This document shows, piece after piece, positions 33,790 through 45,787 of a stretch of DNA of 64,000 nt; position 1 is the stretch's first letter; the number at the start of each line of letters is the position of its first letter. This DNA comes from Asterias rubens (taxonomy: Eukaryota > Echinodermata > Asteroidea > Forcipulatida > Asteriidae): positions 8,574,098 to 8,638,097 of the forward strand of contig NC_047071.1 of NCBI RefSeq assembly GCF_902459465.1, written 5' to 3'. A model generated the notes under the pieces. That model was not told where the DNA came from, searched no databases, and saw only the letters and a list, made by a program, of their open reading frames with translations. The position numbers were made by a program, and so were the translations under genes.

Positions 33790-34295
33790 GCATGGCGGCG
33801 CCCAATTGCTGGGTAGTCTTTGTGCCTAGTTTTGTGCACAAAGACACGAGCAAATCGTTTTCCTTTTCACTCTTTATGGGAATTGAATGTCTTCCTCGAC
33901 AATCTATGAAATTTCCTTGATATGGCTGCTTGATATAACAACGTACTACGTTCTTGATTTTTTTTTAAAGTTAAGCAGATAGTAAACTACTGAAATTCTG
34001 ACAAAACACCTTGCCGATGTAATGCATTTTAGCGACTATTAAGCAGTTTCCGCGTCTATGACCCTAAACTCGCCTAAGACAATCACCTTTTTCAAGACGA
34101 TTCGGCTTATATTTTATTGCAAATATTTGTGGTCAGTGATCGACATTGGTATATCATGATGTCCTGTTAAGGAAATTTTGTTATTCGTTGAGGAAAACAT
34201 TTAATTTCCATAAAGAGTAAAAAGAAACGTGATTTCCTCATGTCTTTGTGCACAAAACTGGGCACATGTACACCCCAGCAATGGCGCGCGGTGCT
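33790..34295. mobile_element. Inverted-repeat element, about 100-base ends
   Basis: GCTGGG, TTGTGCACAAAGACA and ACTCTTTATGG at left mirror CCATAAAGAGT, TGTCTTTGTGCACAAAACTGGG and CCCAGCAATGG at right. A family A MITE end (34321-34381) follows. Confidence 0.7.
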
Positions 34296-34601
34296 AAACA
34301 CTTGCGCGCCCGGTGCGTGTCGGATACACCAAGTGAGAATACTGGTCTTTGACAATTACCAAAGGTGTTCAGTGCCTTAAACGTCAATCAGATTCATTAA
34401 GAGATTGTTCAGACTTATATTGAACCTAATCAACCAGGCCTCAAAAGAAATCAAGTATACCCCCTCCCCCCCCCAATCATGCATTACCTAACAAATCTGT
34501 GAACATTTGGGCTCAATTAGTCATCGAAGTTGCAAGAGAATAATGAAAGAAAAAAAACACTATTGTTGTTCAAAATAATTGATGTGCTTTCAGATGCATA
34601 G

Positions 34602-34990
34602 TTAAAGCCAGTGGACACTATTGGTAACTGTCAAAGACCAGTCTTCTCACTTGCTGTATCTCAACATATGCATAAAATAGCAAACCTGTGAAAATTTGAG
34701 CTCGATTGGTAGTCGGAGTTGCGAGATAACTATGAAAAAGAAACACCCTTGTCACACGAAGTTGTGTGCGTCCAGATGCTTGATTTCGGGACCTCAAATT
34801 CTAAACTTGAGGTCTCGAAATCAAATTCGTTGAAATTTACTTCTTTCTCGAAAACTACTCCACTTCAGAGGGAGCCGTTTCTCACAAGGCCTTTTACTAC
34901 CAACCTCTCCCCATTACTCGTTAACAAAATAAAGGTTTTATGCTAATAATTATTTTGAGTAATTATACCAATAGTGTCCACTGCCTTTAA
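34602..34990. mobile_element. TTAA MITE family A, full copy
   Basis: Left end AGCCAGTGGACACTATTGG combines family A with a family B-like first base pair set. An internal fragment of another copy (about 34485-34600) abuts it. Confidence 0.85.
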
Positions 34991-35397
34991 ACACTTCATT
35001 TATTATTTTGAGTGAGAAGTCCCCTCTTTCTCAAAAACTACGTTACGTCACAATGTGTTATACTATCAACAGCTCTCAAATGCTCCCCCCCAATACCATC
35101 ATGTACAGTTTGTGTCAAAATCCTTTGACGACATCAAGTTCATCCCTCAATTTTAAAGATATTTATCAAAATGTCATTGTATTTGACTTTTTGACTGGCA
35201 TAATAAAATTCCCTTTTCGCATTTTACAGACCCATTTCTTGTTTATGCTCGAAGACGTTTCGCAAATGTCGCTATGAAAGAGTATCAGATATAATGAAAT
35301 TTTACACCGTTTTGCTGTGAAGTTATAGATTTGAATTTCTTCCCGGCCTCCATGAGGCCTCTCATAAAACTGAGTGCATGACAAAAATGTATTGACA

Positions 35398-35745
35398 TTA
35401 AAGGATGGAAACTTTTTATAACACAAAACACAACGTCCACAGATTTACATATCTCTTGCCGTTTGAAGATAATCATGGTAGAAAAATGCCCTTAAAATAT
35501 TACTTGCTGAGGTGATATAGTTTTTGAGAAATGAATAAAACAAGTCACGAACATATTTTAGCATGTGAAAACGTACTTTCGTGACATTGTTTTACTCATT
35601 TCTCAAAAACTATATCACCTCAGCAAGTAGTATTTTAAGGTAAGCTTTCTACTATCGTTATCTTCAAACGGTGTAAGTTTAATGTAAATCTGTGGACATT
35701 GTGTTTTGTGTTACAAGAAGTACTCAAATCCTTTAAAGCCCCCTT
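35398..35745. repeat. Foldback element family C
   Basis: TTAAAGGATGGAAAC to ATCCTTTAAAG; arms carry TGAGGTGATATAGTTTTTGA and its complement around a centre near 35565. TTAA at both tips suggests the same insertion preference as families A and B. Confidence 0.75.
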
Positions 35746-36529
35746 CTAGCCCCTTTTGGGGACAGAATAAGTCAAAATCCTTTAATCCTTCTAGAAACTA
35801 GTAGGGGCCCACTATGCTGCAATAAAGAGTGACTTTAAAAAGAAAAACTATACACACTTGTGAAGTTGAATTTTCTTAGGCTTTCAACTGAAAGCATTCA
35901 TAAATATCCTTGTGAAATTTTCCAACCATATCAGGTCTATAACTATTTTTTATTTCAAAAAGTTTTTGTTTGTGTGTTTGGTTATAGTACACGTATTTCA
36001 ATAGATTACATAATGAAAAAAAAAAAAAAATGCTGGCCAAAAATAGAATCGGGGTTTGTAATTTTCTAAGTTGATCAGATTATTTAGAACTGATGTGTAA
36101 ACCACTAACGAATGGGATAAGATTGCAAGGATTGGGTAAATATAATGTGTAGAGAGATGCACTAACCAGAGTGACAGCCGCTGCAGTATACAAGAGCACG
36201 GCGCACTTTTCGTCGAAAGAAGGGCTCGCCCTGGTGTTTCCAGCATAGTATTGTACCAATATGCACCGCCTCATTAAAAGATATGGTGCTGTTTTATGGT
36301 TGCCTCATTAAATAATTCATACCAAATAATGCTTCTTCCGATTTAATATTCGGTACCAGGAGTCGTATGACATCGTTGTTATATTCGTTTATTAGTTCAC
36401 GGTTTATATTTCAGACCAAGTCATCACATACTAAGTGCGAAGCCGTGATCCCATAACAACAGAATGGATTAACCCAATGCTGTGCAGTTATATCAATAAC
36501 AAAGGATGGAGAAGCAAGACAAATGAGCC
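35746..36529. other. Non-coding stretch before GPCR-5
   Basis: A 15-base A run at about 36015; nothing else recognised. Confidence 0.4.
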
Positions 36530-36910
36530 ATTACAATACGGTGCGCATTGACTGAAGTCATCAGTATTGTACACAGTCTATTGATAGTTATCTTGATCTA
36601 TAGGGAGACTGCGAAGAGCTACATTTTAGCATTTCATCGTCATTATTCACCAACGACCAATGGATATGTTTTGTCACGAACACGTTCCAATTTAGATTGA
36701 TTCTTTAGCTCCGTTTCTGTGCAGTTTACTGATGATGTATCAAGTTTATGTGTGCGTCGTCAGTCAACTTGGTTCTTCCTGGATCTGCTTGTGCGTATAT
36801 TTTCCTGTATTGAGTAATCTTGACTTACACAAAAAACTGTGGTTTTGATTGAATCGGTATTGTATAACGAGACGGGACTTTGCAGACGAACTTGTTTCGC
36901 ATTTGGAATC
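36530..36910 (+). promoter_or_regulatory. Upstream region of GPCR-5 shared with GPCR-2
   Basis: Read in the sense direction, this stretch aligns with the reverse complement of 11832-12175 upstream of GPCR-2. Shared landmarks in the same order include GGTGCGCATTGACTGAAGTC, a GTCGTCAGTCAACTT segment, GAGTAATCTTGAC, CTGTGGTTTTGA and GACTTTGCA just before the ATG. Duplicated promoter and 5' UTR is the simplest reading. Confidence 0.6.
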
Positions 36911-38266
36911 ATGAATGATTCAAGCGTAGAGCCGGTAGTTATTGATCCCTCACTGTATCCCTACGAGGCTCGCGTCGGATTAGTTTGCGTGTGGATCTTG
37001 GTTTCCATCCTCGGCCTAGTAGGAAACAGTCTCGTCATCTGGTCCGTCATCCTGTCCAAGAAACTCCGCACCGTGACCAACGCCTTCGTGGTCAACCTCA
37101 GCGTGGCTGATTTCTGGACCAGTCTCTCCTACCCGTGGATTTCAGTAGCTTTGCTTAGCCATGGAAGCTGGCCCTTGGCGTCAGAGGTCCCGTGTGTCAT
37201 CGCTGCAGTACAGTTTTACACCGGTCTTGGTGCAAGTATCTACTCGTTGGCCTCCATAGCTTTGAATCGCATGGTTCTCATCACCCAATCCATAGATTCT
37301 TATAGTTGGTGGTACACCCCGCGAAAAGTAGCCGTCATGATCGCAATGACTTGGGTTATCCCGTGTATTGTGTTTTTCCTCCCGCCGCTTCTTGGCATAG
37401 GCTCCATTGGTTACGATCCACAAGACAATACATGTTCAGATAAAGATGGTCACCCAAGAGGCCCTGAATACAACTTGGCCCAATCTCTGGGTCTATACCC
37501 AGTCCCAATGCTCATCATCATCTGTTGCTACACGGCACTCTACATCCACCTCAAACAACACTTCAGGAAGATGAAGAAGAAGGACAACATGCAGAATATA
37601 AGATCAAGACAAACCATCGCAGAAACTTCTGTCAGCTTTTCGGTTGCCATTGTGGCTTCTTCTGGAGAAACCAACGTCAGCGGAGACCTCAGCACATATA
37701 TCCCGTCAACTGTTGAACCATTGGTTGGGGAAACATCCAGCAGATCCAATGCAGTTTCTGAAGATTTATCCGAAATTACATTTCTTGATGACACTCAAGC
37801 TAAAACCCCCGTTAACGACAGTGCAAAACATAGCGCTGCTAGGGAGCTTTCGCAGACGCTCAGTGTCGATACAACTACGCGTTGCCAATCTCATGTCCAC
37901 AACCGCGTCAGTACAGCCAGTCCCATCAACTCAGTGAGCACCTTACAAGACTCCAGCGTGAGACACCGTCAAGCAATCAGCCGCCAGCAACTAGCCATCA
38001 CCAAGAACCTCTTCCTTGTGTTTTGCATCTTCACATTGTTACTGTCTCCTTACTTTATCTCTCTCGCTATACCATCCAGTCGTAAGTTTGCTCTTTACGG
38101 AGCAACCATTACTATTTTCAATAGCTGTGTAAACCCCATCATCTACGCCATCAGCCACCCACAGTTTAAAGTGGTAATGAGGAAGGTCATCAAGTGCCGC
38201 TTATCGGAGATACCAGAACCCTCGGATAGTCTGAAGTCCGTTCTGACACGTGTACGCAGAACCTAA
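36911..38266 (+). CDS. GPCR-5: intronless class A GPCR, first plus-strand member
   Basis: 451-residue receptor; the start ATG at 36911 aligns with the start of GPCR-2 (MNDSSVEPVVIDP against MNDSTVEPVVIDP). N39, D67, C95, NRM 119-121 and NPIIY 408-412 are present. Its 150-residue Ser/Thr-rich third intracellular loop is nearly identical to that of GPCR-3, although these two genes lie about 17 kb apart in opposite orientation and differ more in their helices. The last 14 codons and stop are the first unit of a minisatellite of about 14 units that continues to 39.1 kb, so the 3' end is a recombination-prone site. The C-terminal tail (DSLKSVLTRVRRT) is comparable to GPCR-6 and GPCR-7, so the coding version is probably the origin of the array. 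Confidence 0.95.
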   Translation: MNDSSVEPVVIDPSLYPYEARVGLVCVWILVSILGLVGNSLVIWSVILSKKLRTVTNAFVVNLSVADFWTSLSYPWISVALLSHGSWPLASEVPCVIAAVQFYTGLGASIYSLASIALNRMVLITQSIDSYSWWYTPRKVAVMIAMTWVIPCIVFFLPPLLGIGSIGYDPQDNTCSDKDGHPRGPEYNLAQSLGLYPVPMLIIICCYTALYIHLKQHFRKMKKKDNMQNIRSRQTIAETSVSFSVAIVASSGETNVSGDLSTYIPSTVEPLVGETSSRSNAVSEDLSEITFLDDTQAKTPVNDSAKHSAARELSQTLSVDTTTRCQSHVHNRVSTASPINSVSTLQDSSVRHRQAISRQQLAITKNLFLVFCIFTLLLSPYFISLAIPSSRKFALYGATITIFNSCVNPIIYAISHPQFKVVMRKVIKCRLSEIPEPSDSLKSVLTRVRRT

Positions 38267-39107
38267 TGATAGAACAAACTTCGGATATTCTTGAGTCCGT
38301 TCTGACACGTGTACGCAGAACCTAATGATAGAACAAAGGTACCTTCGAATAGTCTCAAGTCCGTTCTGACACGTGTACGCAGAACCTAATGATAGAACAA
38401 AGAACATTCGGATTAGTCTGAAGTCCGTTCTGACACGTCTACGCAGAACCTAATAGTAGAACAAGGGAACCTTCGGAAAGTCTCAAGTCCGTTCTGACAC
38501 GTGTACGAAGAACCTAATATTAGAACAAAGGAACCTTCGGATGGTCTGAGGTCCGTTCTGACACGTCTACGCAGAACCTAATGATAGAACAAAGAACATT
38601 CGGATAGTCTGAAGTCCGTTCTGACACGTCTACGCAGAACCTAATAATAGAACAAAGGAACCTTCGGATAGTCTGAAGTCCGTTCTGACACATGTACGCA
38701 GAACCTAATGATAGAACAAAGGAATCTTCGGATAGTCTCAAGTCCGTTCTGACACGTCTACGCAGAACCTAATGATAGAACAAAGAACATTCGGATAGTC
38801 TGATGAAGTCCGTTCTGACACGTCTACGCAGAACCTAATGGTAGAACAAGGGAACCTTCGGACAGTCTCAAGTCCGTTCTGACACGTCTACGCAGAACCT
38901 AATGGTAGAACAAGGGAACCTTCGGATAGTCTGAAATCCGTTCTAACACTTCTACGCAGAACCTAATGGTAGAACCTTCGAATAGTCTCAAGTCCGTTCT
39001 GACAGGTCTATGCAGAACCTAATGATAGAACAAAGGAACCTTCGGATTAGTCTGAAATCTGTTCTGACACGTCTACGCCGAACCTTACGATGGAACAAAA
39101 CCCCGAT
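38219..39107. repeat. Minisatellite made from the 3' end of GPCR-5
   Basis: About 14 units of 56-67 bases, each containing AAGTCCGTTCTGACACGT and CTACGCAGAACCTAATGATA, where CCTAA spans the GPCR-5 stop. The first unit is the gene's own last codons, so the array is an amplification of coding sequence plus early 3' UTR. Units vary in length out of multiples of three. Confidence 0.92.
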
Positions 39108-39905
39108 GGTGCGAGGCTGCTCGCTGCTCATGGCTGCTCGCTGCTCATTGTTGCCGGATTTCTTGTAAAGGTGGTACTGCTCTTGATGATCGTGCTGCAT
39201 ATCATTATAGAGGCTGATTCTAGTAGAGCTATTCTTGTAAACCTCTACATGGCATTAAAGGCCGCTTGTATTGCGTAACCTCAAATTTGTCTCCTCAACA
39301 TGACCATTGTACAATGGATTTCCGACATTCATTGAAATTTAGCTATTTTTCCCCAAGATGTGAACCACACCAATATGACTGTGCAAGTCTCGTGCGTATT
39401 CTCGACATTATTTCTTTTACGCGTTGAAACAAATATGTACATAATTAGTGATACTAAAATGGTCTAAAAAACTCAAGACTTGTATACATGTAGTTTATTA
39501 AATTGTGCTGAGATTTGTTTTCCGTTTGACATATCTGGGCAAAGAATAGATTTCCCAACTGTTCGATTGTTTTAATATTACACATACACAAACTAACCTG
39601 GTGTAAAAACATCATTTGAAAGTAGCGTTTTGGGGATATCGCTAAGACTCCGGAGTGCAGGAGGGATAATCCGTAATTAGAATACATATGTGAGAAATGT
39701 TTCTGACTGTAACGTTTCTCAAATTCAATTATTTTTGGGTAAAACTTAAATCTTTTTCCATTCATTTCTCGAAATAAAAATACTCCTCAAAAGTGCTTTA
39801 TTTTGTCGAAAGCTGTTACTTGGCACTAGTTGTTATAAAGAAAATGCTATGTGCAAAAACACATAACAGCTGAATGTTAATGGTAATAATTGTATTCATT
39901 ATAAT
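39108..39905. other. Non-coding stretch
   Basis: A short repeat GGCTGCTCGCTGCTCAT at 39112-39145; no gene or repeat family seen. Confidence 0.4.
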
Positions 39906-40330
39906 AAAAGTTAAATTTTACACCGCGCTTTATCGCAGCCCGAAGGGCGTATCAAAGTGCTTCTACATTCCTTGATCTCAGCTCACATGGGAGTATACAG
40001 CCAGTGCTGCAAGTTACCTAGCCTTTATTCAAAGCGCACGCGGCGGCGGCATCCCCAGATGGAACGCACGATTCGCCGCTCGCGTTATATCTGGGGTCGT
40101 GCTTGACATCTGGGGGTGCCGCGTGCGCCTTGACTAAAGGCTACGAGTTACCGTGCTCAAAGCTAATCGTTCACATAAACCATCTCTGCCCTTACAGAAA
40201 TTATTGTTTACCAATGGGTGGAGAGAAAGCTTATGGTTAAGTGTTTTGCTCAAGGACACAAAGTGTCACGACTGGGATTTTCATATGAATTCAAATCGGT
40301 TCTCTGGTTTTGGGTCCGCCGAGATCATGA
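39906..40330 (-). mobile_element. SINE interrupted by a foldback
   Basis: Tail (CGCGCTTTATCGCAGCCCGAAGG) at left and body GTTAAGTGTTTTGCTCAAGG at right, on the minus strand. A palindrome at about 40018-40143 (TAGCCTTTA...GCACGCGGCGGC facing GCCGCGTGCGCC...TAAAGGCTA) splits them. Confidence 0.65.
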
Positions 40331-40764
40331 TATTAATTACAAGCCTGTTCATCAATCATTGCGTGTTGTTATTCGGTACTTTTTGTACTCCGGGTTTTTC
40401 CCTCGTACTTCCCCATTGCACATCCGCGTGGATGGCCAGAGAACCCGGTCTTGGACTTCCCCTGTCCGGACATACATCAGTTCAAATAACGTTCAATGTT
40501 GGGTGAATCTAGTTACACATCCTATGCCACCCGCTCATCATTAAACAAAACCTGCTACATATCCCCAAAACTAAGCCACGTACGGGAAATCATGCTTTTC
40601 AAGCCGCTACTCCCGGCTCTGGAATTCCTTTTCCCCGTGTAACATTCGCGAAGCAACGAACTGGAGCTGTTCAAAAATAGACTCTAGACTCATTTTTTTT
40701 TTTTTTAGTCCGGCATTTTTCTTTTTTTTGCTGGTATTGGTCTTTGTATATTTGTCATAGCATT

Positions 40765-41178
40765 GTTTGGTTTTCTCTTTCAAATTCGGCAAATGAGCAA
40801 TCAATTTCATTTACATGCGTTCGAATTAAAGCTGTTTTGCCTCTCGAGTTGTTACTGCGTTTCAAATTCAGAATCCGGCCATTCAATTTCGTTTTGGGTC
40901 GAGTCAAATTTCTTAGCACTATGTTCAATTTAGCATAGCGTCATTCTTTTTCGTGACACACGCCTCAAGAAGCGTCTGCGAATTGGAGTGCTGCTTTGAT
41001 GAATTGTTAAATCGCATGATTATTTTTGTTAAGTCGAATGGCGCAACATTACATTTGACTAATCCCAAAACGAAATCGAATGACCCTTTTGAGTAGCACT
41101 CGATTTTGCGCGAAATAGAATTGCTTGGTGGTTAAATTGGCTGCTCATGTTCCGAAATTGACCGAGAAAACCTATATT
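40765..41178. mobile_element. MITE with ATAGGTTTTCTCGG ends, second copy
   Basis: Inverted relative to 31171-31554; left end diverged (TTTGGTTTTCTCTTTC). Confidence 0.7.
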
Positions 41179-41464
41179 AGTACTGTTATTGTTATTATTA
41201 TTATCCAACGCTGTGATTTAATGTACGACTATGGAAGACTATACGACTATAGTTATTATTTCAGTTCCCCTTCACAACGTTGTAGACTACATAATCTGCG
41301 AAACGTATCCGACAGTAATGTTTCTCAGATTCAAACTGATAGAAACTGGAATCATTTTCAATAAACACATGAACAGAGTTCATTTCAAAGTGAAATGATT
41401 CCCAAAATCCTTTCTATTGACAAGTTACTGTACTTTTAACCAAGTAAATTGATTGCCATTAAAT

Positions 41465-41810
41465 TTAAAGGCAGTGGACACTATTGGTAATTACTCAAAA
41501 TAATTATTAGCATAAAACCTTTCTTGGTGACGAGTAATGGGGAGAGATTGATGGTACAAAACATTGTGAGAAACGGCTCCCTCTGAAGTGCCATAGTTTT
41601 CGAGAAAGAAGTAATTTTCCATGGATTTGATTTCGATACCTCAAGTTTAGAACTTGAGGTCTCGAAATCAACCATCTAAACGCACGTTCGCAAGTTCGAT
41701 GACCGATTGAGCTCAAATTTTCACAGGTTTGCTATTTAATGCATATGTTGAGATACACCAACTGTGAAGGCTAGTCTTGGACAATTTCCAATAGTGTCCA
41801 CTGGCTTTAA
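41465..41810. mobile_element. TTAA MITE family A, sharing a TTAA with the next copy
   Basis: Lacks about 40 bases after the central hairpin. Right end CCACTGGCTTTAA. Confidence 0.8.
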
Positions 41811-42184
41811 AGACACTGGACACTAAAGACCATTCTTCTTGCTCGGTGTATCCCAACATAATGCATAAAATAACAAACCTGTGAAAATTTAAGCTCAATT
41901 GGTCGGCGAAGTTGCGAGATAATAGGGAAAGAAAAAACACGCTTGCCACACGAAGTTGTGTGCTTATAGATGCTCGATTTCGAGACCTCAAATTCTAAAT
42001 GTGAGGTCTCGAAATCAAATTCGTTGAAAATTTCTTCTTTCTCGAAAACTCTACGTTACTTCAGAGGGAGCCGTTTCTCACAATGTTATATACTATCAAT
42101 AGCTCCCCATTACTCGTTGCCAAATAAGGTTTTATGCTAATGATTATTTTGAGTAATTACCAATAGTGTCCATCCTGCCTTTAA
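41807..42184. mobile_element. TTAA MITE family A, joined head to tail to the previous copy
   Basis: Left end AGACACTGGACACTAAAG, right end CAATAGTGTCCATCCTGCCT then TTAA. The TTAA at 41807-41810 is common to both elements. Confidence 0.85.
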
Positions 42185-42854
42185 GAATGGTTACCAAACG
42201 TGTACCTTCCCTTCACGTTAAGCTTCTCTGTATTCATGTTAGGGATTAATCGTCCTGAGTGGACATTTTTATTCCCACCGGATTTTCTGAGATCTAAAAT
42301 AAAAAGCGACCTTTTGAATGGAAATTTCCAGATGTTAGTTTTTTTGTATAAATGACAGTCGATGTGATTGACAGTCGTTGTAATAATGCATATACTCGAG
42401 AAGATGGCATTAGCCAAGTACGCAGCAAGGACAACGATAAAGAAAACAACTCACAATCAGAATTGCTATTCCCTGAAGTGTATGAATAATATTCTGAAAA
42501 GAGCAGAATAGACAATTAAGACAACTGAAAACCATTGTTTATTAGAGTATGCATTTATTTATCAATTGGATTTTTGTTATGTTGACATTCTCAAGACTTA
42601 CTGAAGAACAACAAAAATAAAAACTATGTAAATATTTAATTTTAGGACACACAAATATACACGATTTAATATATTTTATGTTATTTTCGTTTGATGGGTT
42701 CTTCTTCATTGGTGTTACCGCTTCGTAGACTTTATTTAAATATCGTGCTATGAGGTTTTCTTAATTTCGTCATTTGAAGACACCTTCTATGTGTAGGCTT
42801 TTTGTATGATTACCGAATCGACTCACGAACAATGTTTCTAGATTAGTAGAGATT

Positions 42855-43260
42855 AAACGTACACACAGAGGAAAGATTACACAACTTGTGTAAAATATTA
42901 CCTGTTTTAGATGTAGTGGGCGAACACCATAACTATTAGGTAAAACTTTACCCAACAGGCGTTGGGTAATATCTTGCTTAATAGCTGTGTAAAAGTTTAC
43001 ATAAATATTGGGTAGTTTTCTTTACTGAATTGTTGGGTAAACCCACTCATGTAAAATATTACTTAATTGTGACGTAAGACTTTACCGCTTTACAATGTAA
43101 ATAGTTGTGTAAAACTTTACATCAATATTGGGTATTTTTTTTTACTGAATTGCTGGGTATAAATCCACTCATGTAAAATAATTACTCAATTTTGAAGTAT
43201 AGATTTTACCGATTTTTAATGTAAACTGTGTGCCTTTAAAACTGGTAATAATATACACAA
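42855..43260. repeat. GTAAAA/TTTTAC-rich stretch, possible left end of a large element
   Basis: Two related halves with TGTAAAATATTAC and TTTACTGAATTG. Similar sequence returns at 47.69-47.97 kb, next to TTCTGAGTGTAAT; ACACACAGAGGAAAG here may be its inverted partner. Weak. Confidence 0.35.
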
Positions 43261-43730
43261 TGCTTGTGTTGAATACTAGCAAAGTGTTATTTCATGGAGT
43301 TTAGGGCTGTAATAAATGGACACATCATAAATACTGAGACTTGGCGACTACAACATGAATTTCAAGATAACAACTTTTTAATAAAAATTTAATGGTAATA
43401 ATATTAACAATCCAAAACATCACATGTGCAAAATGGGGTTTTCTGTATGTTTCATAATCAGTCAACAATTTCAGTGAATTAAAAAAATTACAAAAAATCT
43501 ACCTAATTGGCAAGGTCAGAATAAATACTTCCAGGCTAACACAGTTTAAACTGTAAGGTTGTTCCATAAATCAAAACTATCACAACTATCACATCTCTTA
43601 TGATTTTGATACTTTATTGCAAACAATTTGTGCAAGAACTTCTTTAACTACAATGCTTCTGGAATGGTCAAATTACATTAATTGGCAAGGTCAGAATAAA
43701 TACTTCCAGGCTAACACAGCTTAAAGAAGA

Positions 43731-43905
43731 ACTCCAAGGTCAAATTCAATTTTGGGTTTGAACAATTTGTATGGGGAATTATTGGTTTATCCTAATTGTC
43801 GCTAAGCAATCAAAACGGTGTTGAATTTGACATTTTGACAAATTTGACAAAAACTGGAAGGGTATTGAATACAAATTTGAATTTGACCTTTGAGTTCCTA
43901 TTTAA
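43731..43905. mobile_element. TTAA MITE family D in unit 2
   Basis: TTAAAGAAGAACTCCAAGGTC to GACCTTTGAGTTCCTATTTAA. Unit 1 has the empty site (CACAGTTTAAACTG). Repeated at about 44805 and 45879 by tandem duplication. Confidence 0.8.
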
Positions 43906-44000
43906 ACTGTAAGGTTGTTCCATAAATCCAAACTATCACAACTATCACATCTCTTATGATTTTGATACGTATTTGCAAACATTTTGTGCAAGAACTTTCA

Positions 44001-44716
44001 CTGCACCACCCGAGTTTCTGAAAACCAATTTTTCAAGATTCTTGCAGTAAACACCTGGAATCGTAGTTCAATTTTTAACAGATAGCTTAATATTTATGCA
44101 CAATTTTTTACCCTTTTGGTAATGTTTGTATAAAAGTACAAGCTCCCATTGGGAACAATAATCAGCTCTCGAATATTTTTTTGTAAGGATAAAATGGACA
44201 CAATAGCTTTTCAAGGCTTTTATCTGGCTCAATGCTCATACTAATTAAATGCGAAGGCGTTAGTTTTCGACAATATCATCAATCATTAATGATGAATAAA
44301 TACAGTTTCCTTTGTGCTTACTAATTAGTATGAGCTAAATTATTTCATCGAAGCTAATGACGATGAAATAATTTAGCTCATACCAATTAGTAAACACAAA
44401 GGAAACTGTATTTATTCATCATTAATATTGATATTGTCGAAAACTAACGCCTTCGCATTTAATTAGTTTGAGCATTGAGTCAGATTAAAGCCTTGAAAAG
44501 CTATTGTGTCCATTTTATCCTTCCAAAAAAATATTCGAGAGCCGATTATTGTTCCCAATGGGAGCTTGTACTTTTATACAAACATTACCGAAAGGGTAAA
44601 AAATTGTGCATAAATATTAAGCTATCTTTTAAAAATTGAACTACGATTCCAGTTATTTACTGCAAGAATCTTGAAAAATTGGTTTTCAGAAACTCGGGCG
44701 GTGCAGGGACTAGAGG
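44001..44716. repeat. Giant palindrome 1 (arms about 345 bases)
   Basis: CTGCACCACCCGAG to CTCGGGCGGTGCAG with a ten-base loop at 44351-44360 and few mismatches. The right tip continues AGGGACTAGAGGGTTAA, so a CCCTCTAGTCCCTGC terminus at a TTAA is visible on one side only. Confidence 0.9.
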
Positions 44717-45074
44717 GTTAACTACAATGCTTCTGGAATGGTCAAATTACATTAATTGGCAAGGTCAGAATAAATACTTCCAGGCTAACACAGCTTAAAG
44801 AAGAACTCCAAGGTAAAAATTCAATTTTGGGTTTGAACAATTTGTATGGGGAATTATTGGTTTATCCTCATTGTCGCTAAGCAATCAAAACGGCGTTGAA
44901 TTTGACATTTTGACAAATTTGACAAAACTGGAAGGGTGTTGAATACAAATTTGAATTTGACCTTTGAGTTCCTATTTAAACTGTAAGGTTGGTCCATAAA
45001 TCCAAACTATCACAACTATCACATCTCTTATGATTTTGATACGTATTTGCAAACATTTTGTGCAAGAACTTTCA

Positions 45075-45787
45075 CTGCACCACCCGAGTTTCTGAAAACC
45101 AATTTTTCAAGATTCTTGCAGTAAACAACTGGAATCGCAGTTCAATTTTTAACAGATAGCTTAATATTTATGCACAATTTTTTACCCTTTTGGTAATGTT
45201 TGTATAAAAGTACAAGCTCCCATTGGGAACAATAATCAGCTCTCGAATATTTTTTTGTAAGGATAAAATGGACACAATAGCTTTTCAAGGCTTTTATCTG
45301 GCTCAATGCTCATACTAATTAAATGCGAAGGCGTTAGTTTTCGACAATATCATCAATCATTAATGATGAATAAATACAGTTTCCTTTGTGCTTACTAATT
45401 AGTATGAGCTAAATTATTTCATCGAAGCTAATGACGATGAAATAATTTAGCTCATACCAATTAGTAAACACAAAGGAAACTGTATTTATTCATCATTAAT
45501 ATTGATATTGTCGAAAACTAACGCCTTCGCATTTAATTAGTTTGAGCATTGAGTCAGATTAAAGCCTTGAAAAGCTATTGTGTCTTTTATCCTTCCAAAA
45601 AAATATTCGAGAGCCGATTATTGTTCCCAATGGGAGCTTGTACTTTTATACAAACATTACCGAAGGGTTAAAAATTGTGCATAAATATTAAGCTATCTTT
45701 TAAAAATTGAACTACGATTCCAGTTATTTACTGCAAGAATCTTGAAAAATTGGTTTTCAGAAACTCGGGCGGTGCAGGGACTAGAGG
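45075..45787. repeat. Giant palindrome 2
   Basis: Duplicate of palindrome 1 in the next tandem unit, loop at 45425-45434, very few differences. Confidence 0.9.
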
